Positions 56,739 to 64,000 of a DNA stretch of 64,000 bases are shown here, piece after piece. Each line of letters opens with the position of its first letter. Within the stretch, counting starts at the first letter, position 1. The position numbers were made by a program, and so were the translations under genes. The stretch comes from Sphingomonas palmae (GTDB lineage Bacteria; Pseudomonadota; Alphaproteobacteria; Sphingomonadales; Sphingomonadaceae). The DNA lies in NCBI RefSeq assembly GCF_900109565.1, contig NZ_FNZZ01000005.1, positions 1 to 64,000 on the forward strand, read 5' to 3'. The notes below the pieces were generated by a model. The model made no database searches, was not told where the DNA came from, and saw only the letters and a program-made list of their open reading frames with translations.

Positions 56739-59096
56739 GTGACGTCCAAGTCGCTCCTGCTCGCCGGTGCCGCCGGCATGCTGACGCTCGCCGCGCCCGT
56801 GGCCGCGCAGACGGTGCAGACCTCCACCCCGCCCGCAGTCGATGCCGCCACGGCGACGCCGGGCGACAATGGCGATGGCCTGGAGGAGATCACCGTCACC
56901 GCCGAGCGTCGGTCGGAGAACCTCCAGCGCGTGCCGGTGTCGGTCGCGGTGGTGGGCGGCGACGACCTGCGTACGTTCCAGTCGGCGGGCGAGGACATCC
57001 TGTCGCTCGCCGGCCGCGTACCCGGCCTCTACGCCGAGACGACGACCGGGCGCATCTTCCCGCGCTTCTACATCCGCGGTCTGGGCAACATCGATTTCTA
57101 CCTCGGCGCGTCGCAGCCGGTGTCGATCATCCAGGACGATGTGGTGCTCGAGCACGTGGTGCTGAAATCGAATCCGGTGTTCGACGTCAACCAGGTCGAG
57201 GTGCTGCGCGGGCCGCAGGGTTCGCTGTTCGGGCGCAACACGACCGCAGGTATCATCAAGTTCGACACGATCCGCCCGAGCCAGGATTTCAACGGCCGCG
57301 TCAGCGCTTCCTACGGCAGCTACAACACGGCGACCGTGGACGCAGGGATCGGCGGTCCGATCGTCGCCGACAAGATCGCGTTCCGCCTGTCGGGCCTCTA
57401 CCAGCACCGCGACGACTGGATCGACAACACCTTCACCGGCCCGGGTGTCGACGGCACGCGCGGCGGCAAGGACAAGCTGGGCGGTTTCAACGAGCGCGAC
57501 GTTCGGTTGCAGTTGCTGTTCACGCCGACCGAGACGCTGTCGATCAACGTGTCGGGCCACGCGCGCGATTACGACGGCAGCTCGACGATCTTCCACCGCG
57601 GCGCGCTGGTGCGCGGATCGAACAGCGTCGCGCGCGAGCCGCGCAGCCGCGTCGCGCTGGACGAGGGCGACAACAATCCGCAGGCGTACAAGACGTACGG
57701 CGGGTCGGTGAATGCCGCGTGGGATTTCGGTGCCGCGACGCTGACCTCGATCACCGCGTACGAGACGACGTCGGGTTACAGCCGCGGCGACACCGACGGT
57801 GGCGTGCGCCAGCTGCCGCTCAACGCGAACGGCGGCTGCATCGACTGCGGGCAGAGCCAGGGCAACATTCGCGACCTCGACCAGTGGACGCAGGAGCTGC
57901 GGCTCGCCTCCAGCGACGCGGGTGCGGCGTTCAAGTGGCAGTTCGGCGGTTTCTACTTCGACCAGCGCGACACGACCGATTTCTACCAGCGCCGCTTCTT
58001 CCTGACCGCGCCGTTCGTGGCGGCGAACAGCAACACCAACAATCCGGGCAACTGGGTGCGGCTGCACGACGCCAACACGTCCTGGGCGGTGTTCGGGCAG
58101 GCGAGCTACACGATCGACCGCCTGACACTGACCGCGGGCGGGCGCTATACCGAAGACGACAAGCGCACAATTTTGGTCAAGCCCGCGACCACCGGCGCAA
58201 CGGTCAACTTCCCCGCCACCGCCCCGCGTGACGTGAAGCTGACCGGCAAGGAGCCGAGCTGGGACGTGTCGGCGCTGTACGAGGTCGATCCGACCGCCAG
58301 CATCTACGCCCGCGTTGCGCGCGGTTTCCGTGGTCCGACGATCCAGGGCCGCTCGGCGGTGTTCGGTTCGGCCTTCACCACCGCCGACAGCGAGACGATC
58401 ACCTCGTACGAGGCGGGCGTGAAGACGCGGCCGTTCGACAACCTTCGCTTCAACGCGACGGGCTTCTACTACCGCGTCAACGACATCCAGCTGAACGGCA
58501 ACGACGCCAACGGCAACGGCGTGCTGTTCAACGCCGACCACGCCGACGCCTACGGGTTCGAGGCCGAGCTGGAATGGCGTCCGATCCGCAACATCACCTT
58601 CTCGCTGGGCGGCAGCGCGCTGCACAGCGAGATCAAGGACAAGAACGTCTATGCGCAGGTGTGCGCGCTGGCGGGTCAGGTGACGTGCACCGTGCAGGAC
58701 CCGACGATCCGTCGCACGATCTTCGGTGCGCCTGCGGTGCTGGCGCAGATCGACGGCAACCCGCTGCCCAACGCGCCCGAATATCAGATCGACGCGGCGG
58801 TCCGGTACGACATCCCGCTCAGCAACGACGGCGGGCTGTTCCTCGCGACCGACTTCAACCTGCAGGGCTATACCAATTTCGTGCTCTACAAGACGCGCGA
58901 ATTCTACGCGAACGGCAACTTCGAACTGGGGCTGAAGGCGGGGTATACAACGCCCGATGGCCGCTACGAGATCGCCGCGTTCGCGCGCAATCTGACGCGC
59001 GAGAAGAACCTGAAGGGCGTGATCGAGAACTACAATGCCGCGGTGTTCAACGAACCGCGCGTCGTCGGCGTGTCGCTCAGCGGCAAATTCCGCTGA
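56739..59096 (+). CDS. TonB-dependent receptor
   Basis: A 785-aa outer-membrane receptor. The signal peptide ends PVAAQ; a spacer leads to the TonB box-like EEITVTAERR. The plug has VPGLYAETTTGRIFPRFYIRGLG, VEVLRGPQGSLFGRNTTAG and a conserved barrel start. The final strand ends VVGVSLSGKFR. The EITVTAERRSENLQRVPVSVAV form is the usual sphingomonad group taking up plant- or aromatic-derived compounds, but substrate cannot be read from sequence. GTG start with AAGGGA 11-12 bases upstream, which is longer than ideal. Confidence 0.9.
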   Translation: MTSKSLLLAGAAGMLTLAAPVAAQTVQTSTPPAVDAATATPGDNGDGLEEITVTAERRSENLQRVPVSVAVVGGDDLRTFQSAGEDILSLAGRVPGLYAETTTGRIFPRFYIRGLGNIDFYLGASQPVSIIQDDVVLEHVVLKSNPVFDVNQVEVLRGPQGSLFGRNTTAGIIKFDTIRPSQDFNGRVSASYGSYNTATVDAGIGGPIVADKIAFRLSGLYQHRDDWIDNTFTGPGVDGTRGGKDKLGGFNERDVRLQLLFTPTETLSINVSGHARDYDGSSTIFHRGALVRGSNSVAREPRSRVALDEGDNNPQAYKTYGGSVNAAWDFGAATLTSITAYETTSGYSRGDTDGGVRQLPLNANGGCIDCGQSQGNIRDLDQWTQELRLASSDAGAAFKWQFGGFYFDQRDTTDFYQRRFFLTAPFVAANSNTNNPGNWVRLHDANTSWAVFGQASYTIDRLTLTAGGRYTEDDKRTILVKPATTGATVNFPATAPRDVKLTGKEPSWDVSALYEVDPTASIYARVARGFRGPTIQGRSAVFGSAFTTADSETITSYEAGVKTRPFDNLRFNATGFYYRVNDIQLNGNDANGNGVLFNADHADAYGFEAELEWRPIRNITFSLGGSALHSEIKDKNVYAQVCALAGQVTCTVQDPTIRRTIFGAPAVLAQIDGNPLPNAPEYQIDAAVRYDIPLSNDGGLFLATDFNLQGYTNFVLYKTREFYANGNFELGLKAGYTTPDGRYEIAAFARNLTREKNLKGVIENYNAAVFNEPRVVGVSLSGKFR

Positions 59097-59134
59097 GGAA
59101 ACGCGGGGGCGGTGGAGCGATCCGCCGTCCCTTC

Positions 59135-60469
59135 TCAGTGCGGCTTGGGCTCGGGTGTCATCGCGAAGCCGCGCGACAGGCCGTGGTACAATTTCTCGCG
59201 GCACACCCACTGGCTCGCCGCATCGGCGATGAAGGCGGTGGCGAACATCGGCAGCATCAGCCCGCGGCTGGCGGTCGTCTCCGACAGGATGATGACCGCG
59301 GTCAGCGGCGCGCGCACGACGCCCGCGAAATAGGCGACCATGCCGAGGATCACGACCGCCGAGGTCGGGCTGGCCGGGAACACCTCGCGCAGCAGATTTC
59401 CGACGCCCGCGCCGACCGCGAGCGAGGGTGCGAAGATGCCGCCCGGCAGCCCCGCGACCGCGGTGGCGAGCGTGGCGAGGAACTTGGCCGGGCCGAACCA
59501 TAAGGGCGCGTCGACCCCCACGATCATCGCGCGCGCCGCCGAATAGCCGGTACCCCAGGTCAGCCCGGTCGCGACGCCCAGCCCCGCCACCACGATGCCG
59601 CAGGCACCGGCGAACACGATCGGATTGGCCTTGCTCCACCGCGTGACACGGTGATTGCCGACCGCCAGGATCAGCATCAGCCGCGCGAATGCGCCGCCCG
59701 ACAATCCGCCGACGACGCCGGCGACCGGCACCACCAGCAGCGCGCTGGACAGCGGCATGCTGGCGCCGATCACGCCGAAATAGACGTAATCGCCCTGTAC
59801 CGACTGCGCGACCATGCCCGCGATGACGATTGCGGTCAGCACCAGCAGCGTGACGCGCTGCTCGTACGCGCTCGCCAGTTCCTCGATCGCGAACAGCAGA
59901 CCGGCGAGCGGCGTGTTGAACGCGGCGGCGACGCCCGCGGCACCGCTGGCGATCACGACTGGCGTGCGCAGCGGCACGCGCATGATGCGGTGAGTGAATC
60001 CCATGACGGCCGCGGCGAGCTGCACCGTCGGCCCCTCGCGCCCGACCGACGCGCCCGACATGACCGCGGCGATCGTCAGCACGATCTTAGTGGCCGCAGT
60101 GCGGACCGAGATCAGCGAGCCGGTCGCGCGGTTGGGATCGTCCGCCGCCGCGATAACCTGCGGAATGCCCGACCCGCGCGCCAGCGGTGCGAAGCGACGG
60201 GTGACCCACACCAGCGCCACGAACGCGAGCGGTGTCGTCAGCAGCGGCAGCCAGTGATAGCGGTGCGCGTAGCCGTTGAACCATCCGCCCGCCCAGTCGG
60301 CAGCCTCGGCGAACAGGATCGCGACCAAGCCGATCGCGATCGCGCCGGCCAGCACCGACACGCGCGTGCGGAACTGCACCGACTTCGGCCCGCGCGTCCT
60401 GAGCAGCGCGCGGTAACGCGAAACCGTCCAGCGACGACGGGAGGCAGCGGCTGAGCGGCGGTCGAGCAT
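59135..60469 (-). CDS. ClC-family chloride/proton exchanger or channel
   Basis: A 444-aa membrane protein with the three chloride-selectivity motifs of ClC proteins: GSGIPQV, GREGPTVQ with the gating Glu, and GGIFAPSLAVG. About ten or more hydrophobic helices in an inverted repeat. The gating Glu is kept, and the intracellular proton-gate position was not checked, so exchanger versus channel is open. No CBS domain. Used elsewhere for acid resistance and volume control. Confidence 0.92.
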   Translation of the reverse strand: MLDRRSAAASRRRWTVSRYRALLRTRGPKSVQFRTRVSVLAGAIAIGLVAILFAEAADWAGGWFNGYAHRYHWLPLLTTPLAFVALVWVTRRFAPLARGSGIPQVIAAADDPNRATGSLISVRTAATKIVLTIAAVMSGASVGREGPTVQLAAAVMGFTHRIMRVPLRTPVVIASGAAGVAAAFNTPLAGLLFAIEELASAYEQRVTLLVLTAIVIAGMVAQSVQGDYVYFGVIGASMPLSSALLVVPVAGVVGGLSGGAFARLMLILAVGNHRVTRWSKANPIVFAGACGIVVAGLGVATGLTWGTGYSAARAMIVGVDAPLWFGPAKFLATLATAVAGLPGGIFAPSLAVGAGVGNLLREVFPASPTSAVVILGMVAYFAGVVRAPLTAVIILSETTASRGLMLPMFATAFIADAASQWVCREKLYHGLSRGFAMTPEPKPH

Positions 60470-60516
60470 GGCCCCGCTATAGCGCGATCGGTCGCGAGTT
60501 CACCTGCGACGGAACG

Positions 60517-60560
60517 AAAAAAGGCGGCGACGGGGTGAGTGCCCGGTCGCCGCCTTTTTT
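60517..60560. terminator. Bidirectional intrinsic terminator
   Basis: A 12-bp GC stem GGCGGCGACGGG with CCCGGTCGCCGCC, flanked by six A on the left and six T on the right, so it works in both directions. It lies 120 bases beyond the typA stop and 48 bases before the ClC start. A further hairpin (GCCGCAGC/GCTGCGGC, 60646-60665) is in the typA 3' region. Confidence 0.85.
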
Positions 60561-60679
60561 CTAGTGTCTGGCCGGGGCGCGCCGCGGCTAAGCCGCGTCG
60601 TCGGTCCTCGCTGTGGCGAGGCCGGCCGGGCGAGCCTTGAGGCTTGCCGCAGCTATCGCTGCGGCTTGCCCGGCTCGCC

Positions 60680-62524
60680 TCAGGCGGCCTTCGCCCTGCT
60701 CGCGCGCTTGCGCTCGTTCGGGTCGAGGTGGCGCTTGCGCAGGCGGATGTTCTTGGGCGTGACCTCGACCATCTCGTCGTCGTCGATATATGCGATCGCC
60801 TGCTCCAGCGTCATCTTCTTCGGCGGGGTCAGGCGAATCGCGTCGTCCTTGCCGCCCGACGCGCGGAAGTTGGTCAGCTGCTTCGCCTTCATCGGATTGA
60901 CCTCGAGGTCATCCGTCTTGGCGTTCTCGCCGATGATCATGCCCTCGTACAGCGCTTCGCCGTGGCCGACGAACAGCACGCCGCGATCCTCAAGCGGGCC
61001 AAGCGCGTAGCCCTGCGCCTCACCCGCGCCGTTCGAGATCAGCACGCCGTTCTTGCGGCCCTCAATGTTGCCCTTGTGCGGCCCGTACTTCTCGAACAGC
61101 CGGTTCATGATGCCGGTGCCGCGCGTGTCCGACAAGAACTCGCCGTGGTAACCGATCATGCCGCGGCTGGGCGCGGAGAAGGTGATGCGCGTCTTGCCAC
61201 CGCCCGAGGGACGCATGTCGGTCATCTCGGCCTTCCGCAGGTTCATCTTCTCGACGACCGTGCCCGAATATTCCTCGTCCACGTCGATGATGACGGTCTC
61301 GTACGGCTCGGTCTTCTTGCCGTCCTCGTCCTCGCCGAACAGCACGCGCGGACGGCTGATGCCGAGCTCGAATCCTTCGCGGCGCATCGTCTCGATCAGC
61401 ACGCCGAGCTGGAGTTCGCCGCGGCCAGCCACCTCGTAGCTGTCGCGGTCGGCAGCCTCGGTCACCTTGACCGCGACGTTCGATTCCGCCTCGCGGAACA
61501 GGCGGTCGCGGATCATGCGGCTGGTCACCTTCGATCCCTCGCGCCCCGCCATCGGCGAATCGTTCACAGCGAAACGCATCGACAGCGTCGGCGGGTCGAT
61601 CGGCTGCGCGTGCAGCGGCTCGGTCACCTGCGGGTCGGCGATGGTGTTCGAGACGGTCGCGGTGGTCAGGCCGGCGAGGCTGATGATGTCGCCCGCCTTG
61701 GCCTCATCGACCGGCACGCGGTCGAGCCCGCGGAACGACAGGATCTTCGACGCGCGGCCGGTCTCGACGACGTTGCCGTCATTGTCGAGCGCGTGGATCG
61801 GCTGGTTTAGCTTCACGGTGCCCGAATTGACACGGCCGGTCAGGATGCGGCCGAGGAAATTGTCACGATCGAGCAGCGTCACCAGGAAGGTGAACGGCAC
61901 GTTTTCGACCTCCAGGTTGGGCGGCGGCACGTGGCTGACGATCGTCTCGAACATCGGGATCAGCGTGCCCTCGCGCGCGTCCATGTCGGTCGAGGCGTAG
62001 CCGTTGCGGCCCGACGCGTAGAGCACGGGGAAGTCGAGCTGCTCGTCGTTGGCGTCGAGCGACACGAACAGGTCGAACACCTCGTCGAGTACTTCCTGGA
62101 TGCGCGCGTCGCTGCGGTCGACCTTGTTGACGACGACGATCGGCTTCAGGCCCAGCGCCAGCGCTTTGCCGGTCACGAACTTCGTCTGCGGCATCGCGCC
62201 TTCGGACGAATCAACCAGGAGGACGACGCCGTCGACCATCGACAGGATGCGCTCCACCTCGCCGCCGAAATCGGCGTGGCCGGGCGTGTCGACGATGTTG
62301 ATGCGGATCGATTCATCGCTGCCCGGCGGAGTCCAGTCGACCGAGGTCGGCTTGGCGAGAATGGTGATCCCGCGCTCCTTCTCGAGGTCGTTCGAATCCA
62401 TCGCGCGCTCTTCGATGCGCTGGTTCTCGCGGAACGTGCCCGACTGGCGGAAGAGCTGGTCGACGAGGGTGGTCTTGCCATGATCGACGTGCGCGATGAT
62501 CGCGATATTGCGGAGGTTCATCAT
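60680..62524 (-). CDS. typA: Translational GTPase TypA/BipA
   Basis: A ribosome-associated GTPase of 614 aa, related to EF-G and LepA, needed in assembly of the 50S subunit under stress. P-loop AHVDHGKTTL (about 13-22), switch region ERGITILAKPTSVDW, DTPGHADFGGEVERIL, and NKVDRSDAR for guanine. The elongation-factor domains II, III and V and the BipA-specific C-terminal domain (GPHKGNIEGRKNGVLISNGAGEAQGYALGPL) are present. GGAAAC precedes two adjacent ATGs. A perfect -10 box (TATAAT, lower strand at 62676-62681) lies about 150 bases upstream. Confidence 0.96.
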   Translation of the reverse strand: MMNLRNIAIIAHVDHGKTTLVDQLFRQSGTFRENQRIEERAMDSNDLEKERGITILAKPTSVDWTPPGSDESIRINIVDTPGHADFGGEVERILSMVDGVVLLVDSSEGAMPQTKFVTGKALALGLKPIVVVNKVDRSDARIQEVLDEVFDLFVSLDANDEQLDFPVLYASGRNGYASTDMDAREGTLIPMFETIVSHVPPPNLEVENVPFTFLVTLLDRDNFLGRILTGRVNSGTVKLNQPIHALDNDGNVVETGRASKILSFRGLDRVPVDEAKAGDIISLAGLTTATVSNTIADPQVTEPLHAQPIDPPTLSMRFAVNDSPMAGREGSKVTSRMIRDRLFREAESNVAVKVTEAADRDSYEVAGRGELQLGVLIETMRREGFELGISRPRVLFGEDEDGKKTEPYETVIIDVDEEYSGTVVEKMNLRKAEMTDMRPSGGGKTRITFSAPSRGMIGYHGEFLSDTRGTGIMNRLFEKYGPHKGNIEGRKNGVLISNGAGEAQGYALGPLEDRGVLFVGHGEALYEGMIIGENAKTDDLEVNPMKAKQLTNFRASGGKDDAIRLTPPKKMTLEQAIAYIDDDEMVEVTPKNIRLRKRHLDPNERKRASRAKAA

Positions 62525-62725
62525 GTTTCCTGGATGGCCCGCGCGTTGGCACAGGCGATTTCGGCCGCGGCCTTAGCCTATTTGTGCGTCCGCGAAAAGA
62601 TGGGGCGGGAAAGCGCGCAATTGCAGCGAAATGTCACAAAGGTCGCACCCATTGCGCACGTGCGCCCGCGCGAGGATTATACGTGATGAGGTCCCTGACA
62701 CGCAGGACGGCTGTAGGACAGCGGC

Positions 62726-63673
62726 TCATCCACCATAGCGCCCGACAGCGAGAATTTCGTTCAATCGGTCGAGCGTCAGCATCCGGTGGATCGCGGCGTG
62801 CTTGTCGGACTGGCGATCGTACCAGCGCTGCCAGATGCGTTGCCCGACCCAGTAACCCGCCTCACTCTTCCACCCCGTGGGTGGATCGCCGGCGTTGCCG
62901 ATCCAGCGATAGAGCGCGTCGCCGGCGGGCTTGCCGCGCGAAAGGTCACCTGACCCTTGCACCAGCGCGAGGTCGGCGTCGAAGCGCGTCCACAGCATAC
63001 GCTCGTTCGCAATTCCCCAGGCAGCGCGTTCGGGATCGATCTGCCGGCCGGTGACGAGCGTGGCGATGAAGTCCGCCGCGCCTTCGACCAGCACGTTCTG
63101 CAGCAGCACATTGCCGTTCGCCGCCGCCAGCGCGCCATCGGGATCGTGCTGCAATGCGTGCACCGTCTCGTGCGCGTAGAAGCTGCGCAGCGTCGCGCGC
63201 AGCGCCTCGGGCGTTTCTGAGATGCGGCACAGCACCTCGAGCCCCAGCACTTGCACGCCAGGCGCGGCCGTGCCGCCCGAGTTGCCCGCGCCGATGACGA
63301 GGAAGATGCGCGGCAGCGATTGATCGGGCAGCAAGCCGTGAAGCGCTAGATACGTGGCGCGCAATTCACCCTGCGTCTCGCGCACGATCGGCAGGCAGAC
63401 GCGGAGCGCGCGCTCGTAGCCCGCGCGGTCGGCGGCGACCGCCTTTGCGAGGTGTGCCGCACTCTCGATCCGGTCGGGGGTGAACACGCGCACGCCCTCG
63501 CTGCCCGGATCGAGGTAGCCACGCTGGAGGTCGGCCGCGGTCGGCACACCGCTTGCGGCGTCGAAGATCGCGGCGAAGCGGTCGACGTCGCTCGTCTCGA
63601 CGGTGGCGGTGAGCGGATCGACCGGCGGCACGGTGTCGGGGGCAGCGAGGGCGAGCAGGAGGGCGGCGATCAT
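62726..63673 (-). CDS. Secreted HExxH putative zinc metalloprotease (DUF2268-like)
   Basis: A 315-aa exported protein. After a hydrophobic start (IAALLLALAAPDTVPP), the core has SFYAHETVHALQH, an HExxH zinc motif at 168-172, followed by EGAADFIATLV, whose Glu197 fits a gluzincin third ligand. The QVLGLEVLCRISETPEALRATLRSFYAHE region recalls DUF2268 predicted Zn-dependent proteases. Catalytic activity is inferred from motif only. The start is uncertain: no ribosome site is seen at the chosen ATG, and the longer frame has a Cys-rich non-signal head. Confidence 0.7.
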   Translation of the reverse strand: MIAALLLALAAPDTVPPVDPLTATVETSDVDRFAAIFDAASGVPTAADLQRGYLDPGSEGVRVFTPDRIESAAHLAKAVAADRAGYERALRVCLPIVRETQGELRATYLALHGLLPDQSLPRIFLVIGAGNSGGTAAPGVQVLGLEVLCRISETPEALRATLRSFYAHETVHALQHDPDGALAAANGNVLLQNVLVEGAADFIATLVTGRQIDPERAAWGIANERMLWTRFDADLALVQGSGDLSRGKPAGDALYRWIGNAGDPPTGWKSEAGYWVGQRIWQRWYDRQSDKHAAIHRMLTLDRLNEILAVGRYGG

Positions 63674-63828
63674 CGCGGAAGCGTGGCACGGTCCTCGTGA
63701 CGCGCACAAGTCGTGCGATTGCGGCGGCGGCGCTCGCGTCTTATACTGACAACACACTTGATCGCGGGCGGCTTCGCGGTCAGGCTGACGAGCGGCTCGC
63801 GCGGGTGCGGGCGAGAAGGATGGATACG

Positions 63829-64000
63829 ATGGCGACCACGCCCGATACGACGACTGCCGAGAAGGAGCTGGTGCTGACCCCGCCCGATCCCGTGCCGCAG
63901 GTCGCGCCCGCGAAGGCGGCGGGGCTGGTGCCGGTCGACCAGGGCACGCGCACCGAGCTGGAGACGCGGGTCGACACCTTCGTAGAGCAGTTGATCGCGG
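63829..64000 (+). CDS. Toxic anion resistance (TelA-like) protein, 5' end only
   Basis: Partial gene running off the right edge. The first 57 residues (MATTPDTTTAEKELVLTPP, then AAGLVPVDQGTRTELETRVDTFVEQLI) match the N-terminal part of the TelA/YaaN toxic anion resistance family as found in sphingomonads, proteins linked to tellurite or nisin tolerance. GAAGGA lies about 10 bases before the chosen ATG; an in-frame ATG three codons earlier is possible. The main domain is outside the window. Confidence 0.75.
   Translation, partial: MATTPDTTTAEKELVLTPPDPVPQVAPAKAAGLVPVDQGTRTELETRVDTFVEQLIA

Noticed and set aside
56505..59639. 1044-codon frame antisense to the TonB receptor
   Set aside because: It crosses the receptor, the gap and part of the ClC gene with no recognisable domain; the sense-strand genes are clear.
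62584..63054. Rightward frame opposite the HExxH gene
   Set aside because: Arg/Ser-rich shadow translation; the leftward frame has a signal peptide and a zinc motif.

Overview
The window is high-GC, densely coded chromosomal DNA. It most resembles a Sphingomonas-like alphaproteobacterium. The evidence is a circularly permuted, two-piece ssrA gene (an alphaproteobacterial trait), two large TonB-dependent receptors, a carotenoid ketolase/glycosyltransferase pair of the xanthophyll-glucoside type, a DUF3297 protein, and one site fitting the EcfG-type general-stress promoter. I saw no rRNA, tRNA, CRISPR array, prophage or insertion sequence. Species cannot be assigned from this alone.

Layout, 0-13 kb: a leftward tripartite RND efflux operon (adaptor, permease, NodT-type channel) diverges from its TetR regulator across a palindromic operator. 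The permease is split by a one-base error in a G8 tract. The tetR gene is translationally coupled to an AroE-like dehydrogenase. A DnaQ-like exonuclease, a helix-hairpin-helix protein, an S10 peptidase and a GH3 beta-glucosidase follow. 13-17 kb: a PaoABC-type periplasmic molybdo-flavo-iron-sulfur aldehyde oxidase. 17-25.8 kb: an SGNH-like secreted protein, then a four-gene operon in which every junction overlaps by 1-4 bases (ATP-dependent 5-oxoprolinase, DUF969, DUF979, DUF2891), probably a 5-oxoproline uptake and use module. A PRISE-type reductase diverges from an HxlR regulator.

25.8-41 kb: a coupled trio (COG2509 flavoprotein, RluE-like pseudouridine synthase, RNase H-like protein), a SWIB protein, a spore-photoproduct-lyase-like radical SAM protein, an LLM flavin oxidoreductase, a GNAT protein, a GH15 glycosidase, a stress-type SDR, and a lipoamide-dehydrogenase-like flavoprotein. 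The permuted tmRNA gene follows, then an Rrf2 regulator and ligA. 41-47 kb: an OAR-like TonB receptor ending at a strong terminator, a LytS/LytTR two-component pair, and a secreted-protein gene broken by a 7-bp tandem repeat.

47-64 kb: DUF3297, a Tyr/Gly-rich secreted protein, a succinate-semialdehyde-type dehydrogenase, an S9 peptidase, an alpha/beta hydrolase, a PAP2-crtW pair convergent with crtX (ketocarotenoid glucoside synthesis), a second TonB receptor with a hairpin in its leader, a ClC exchanger, typA/bipA, an HExxH protein, and the start of a TelA-like gene that runs off the window.

The least ordinary items are the tmRNA gene, whose two tandem pseudoknots show compensatory base changes, the 5-oxoprolinase/DUF969/DUF979/DUF2891 operon, and the two genes broken at slippage-prone repeats.
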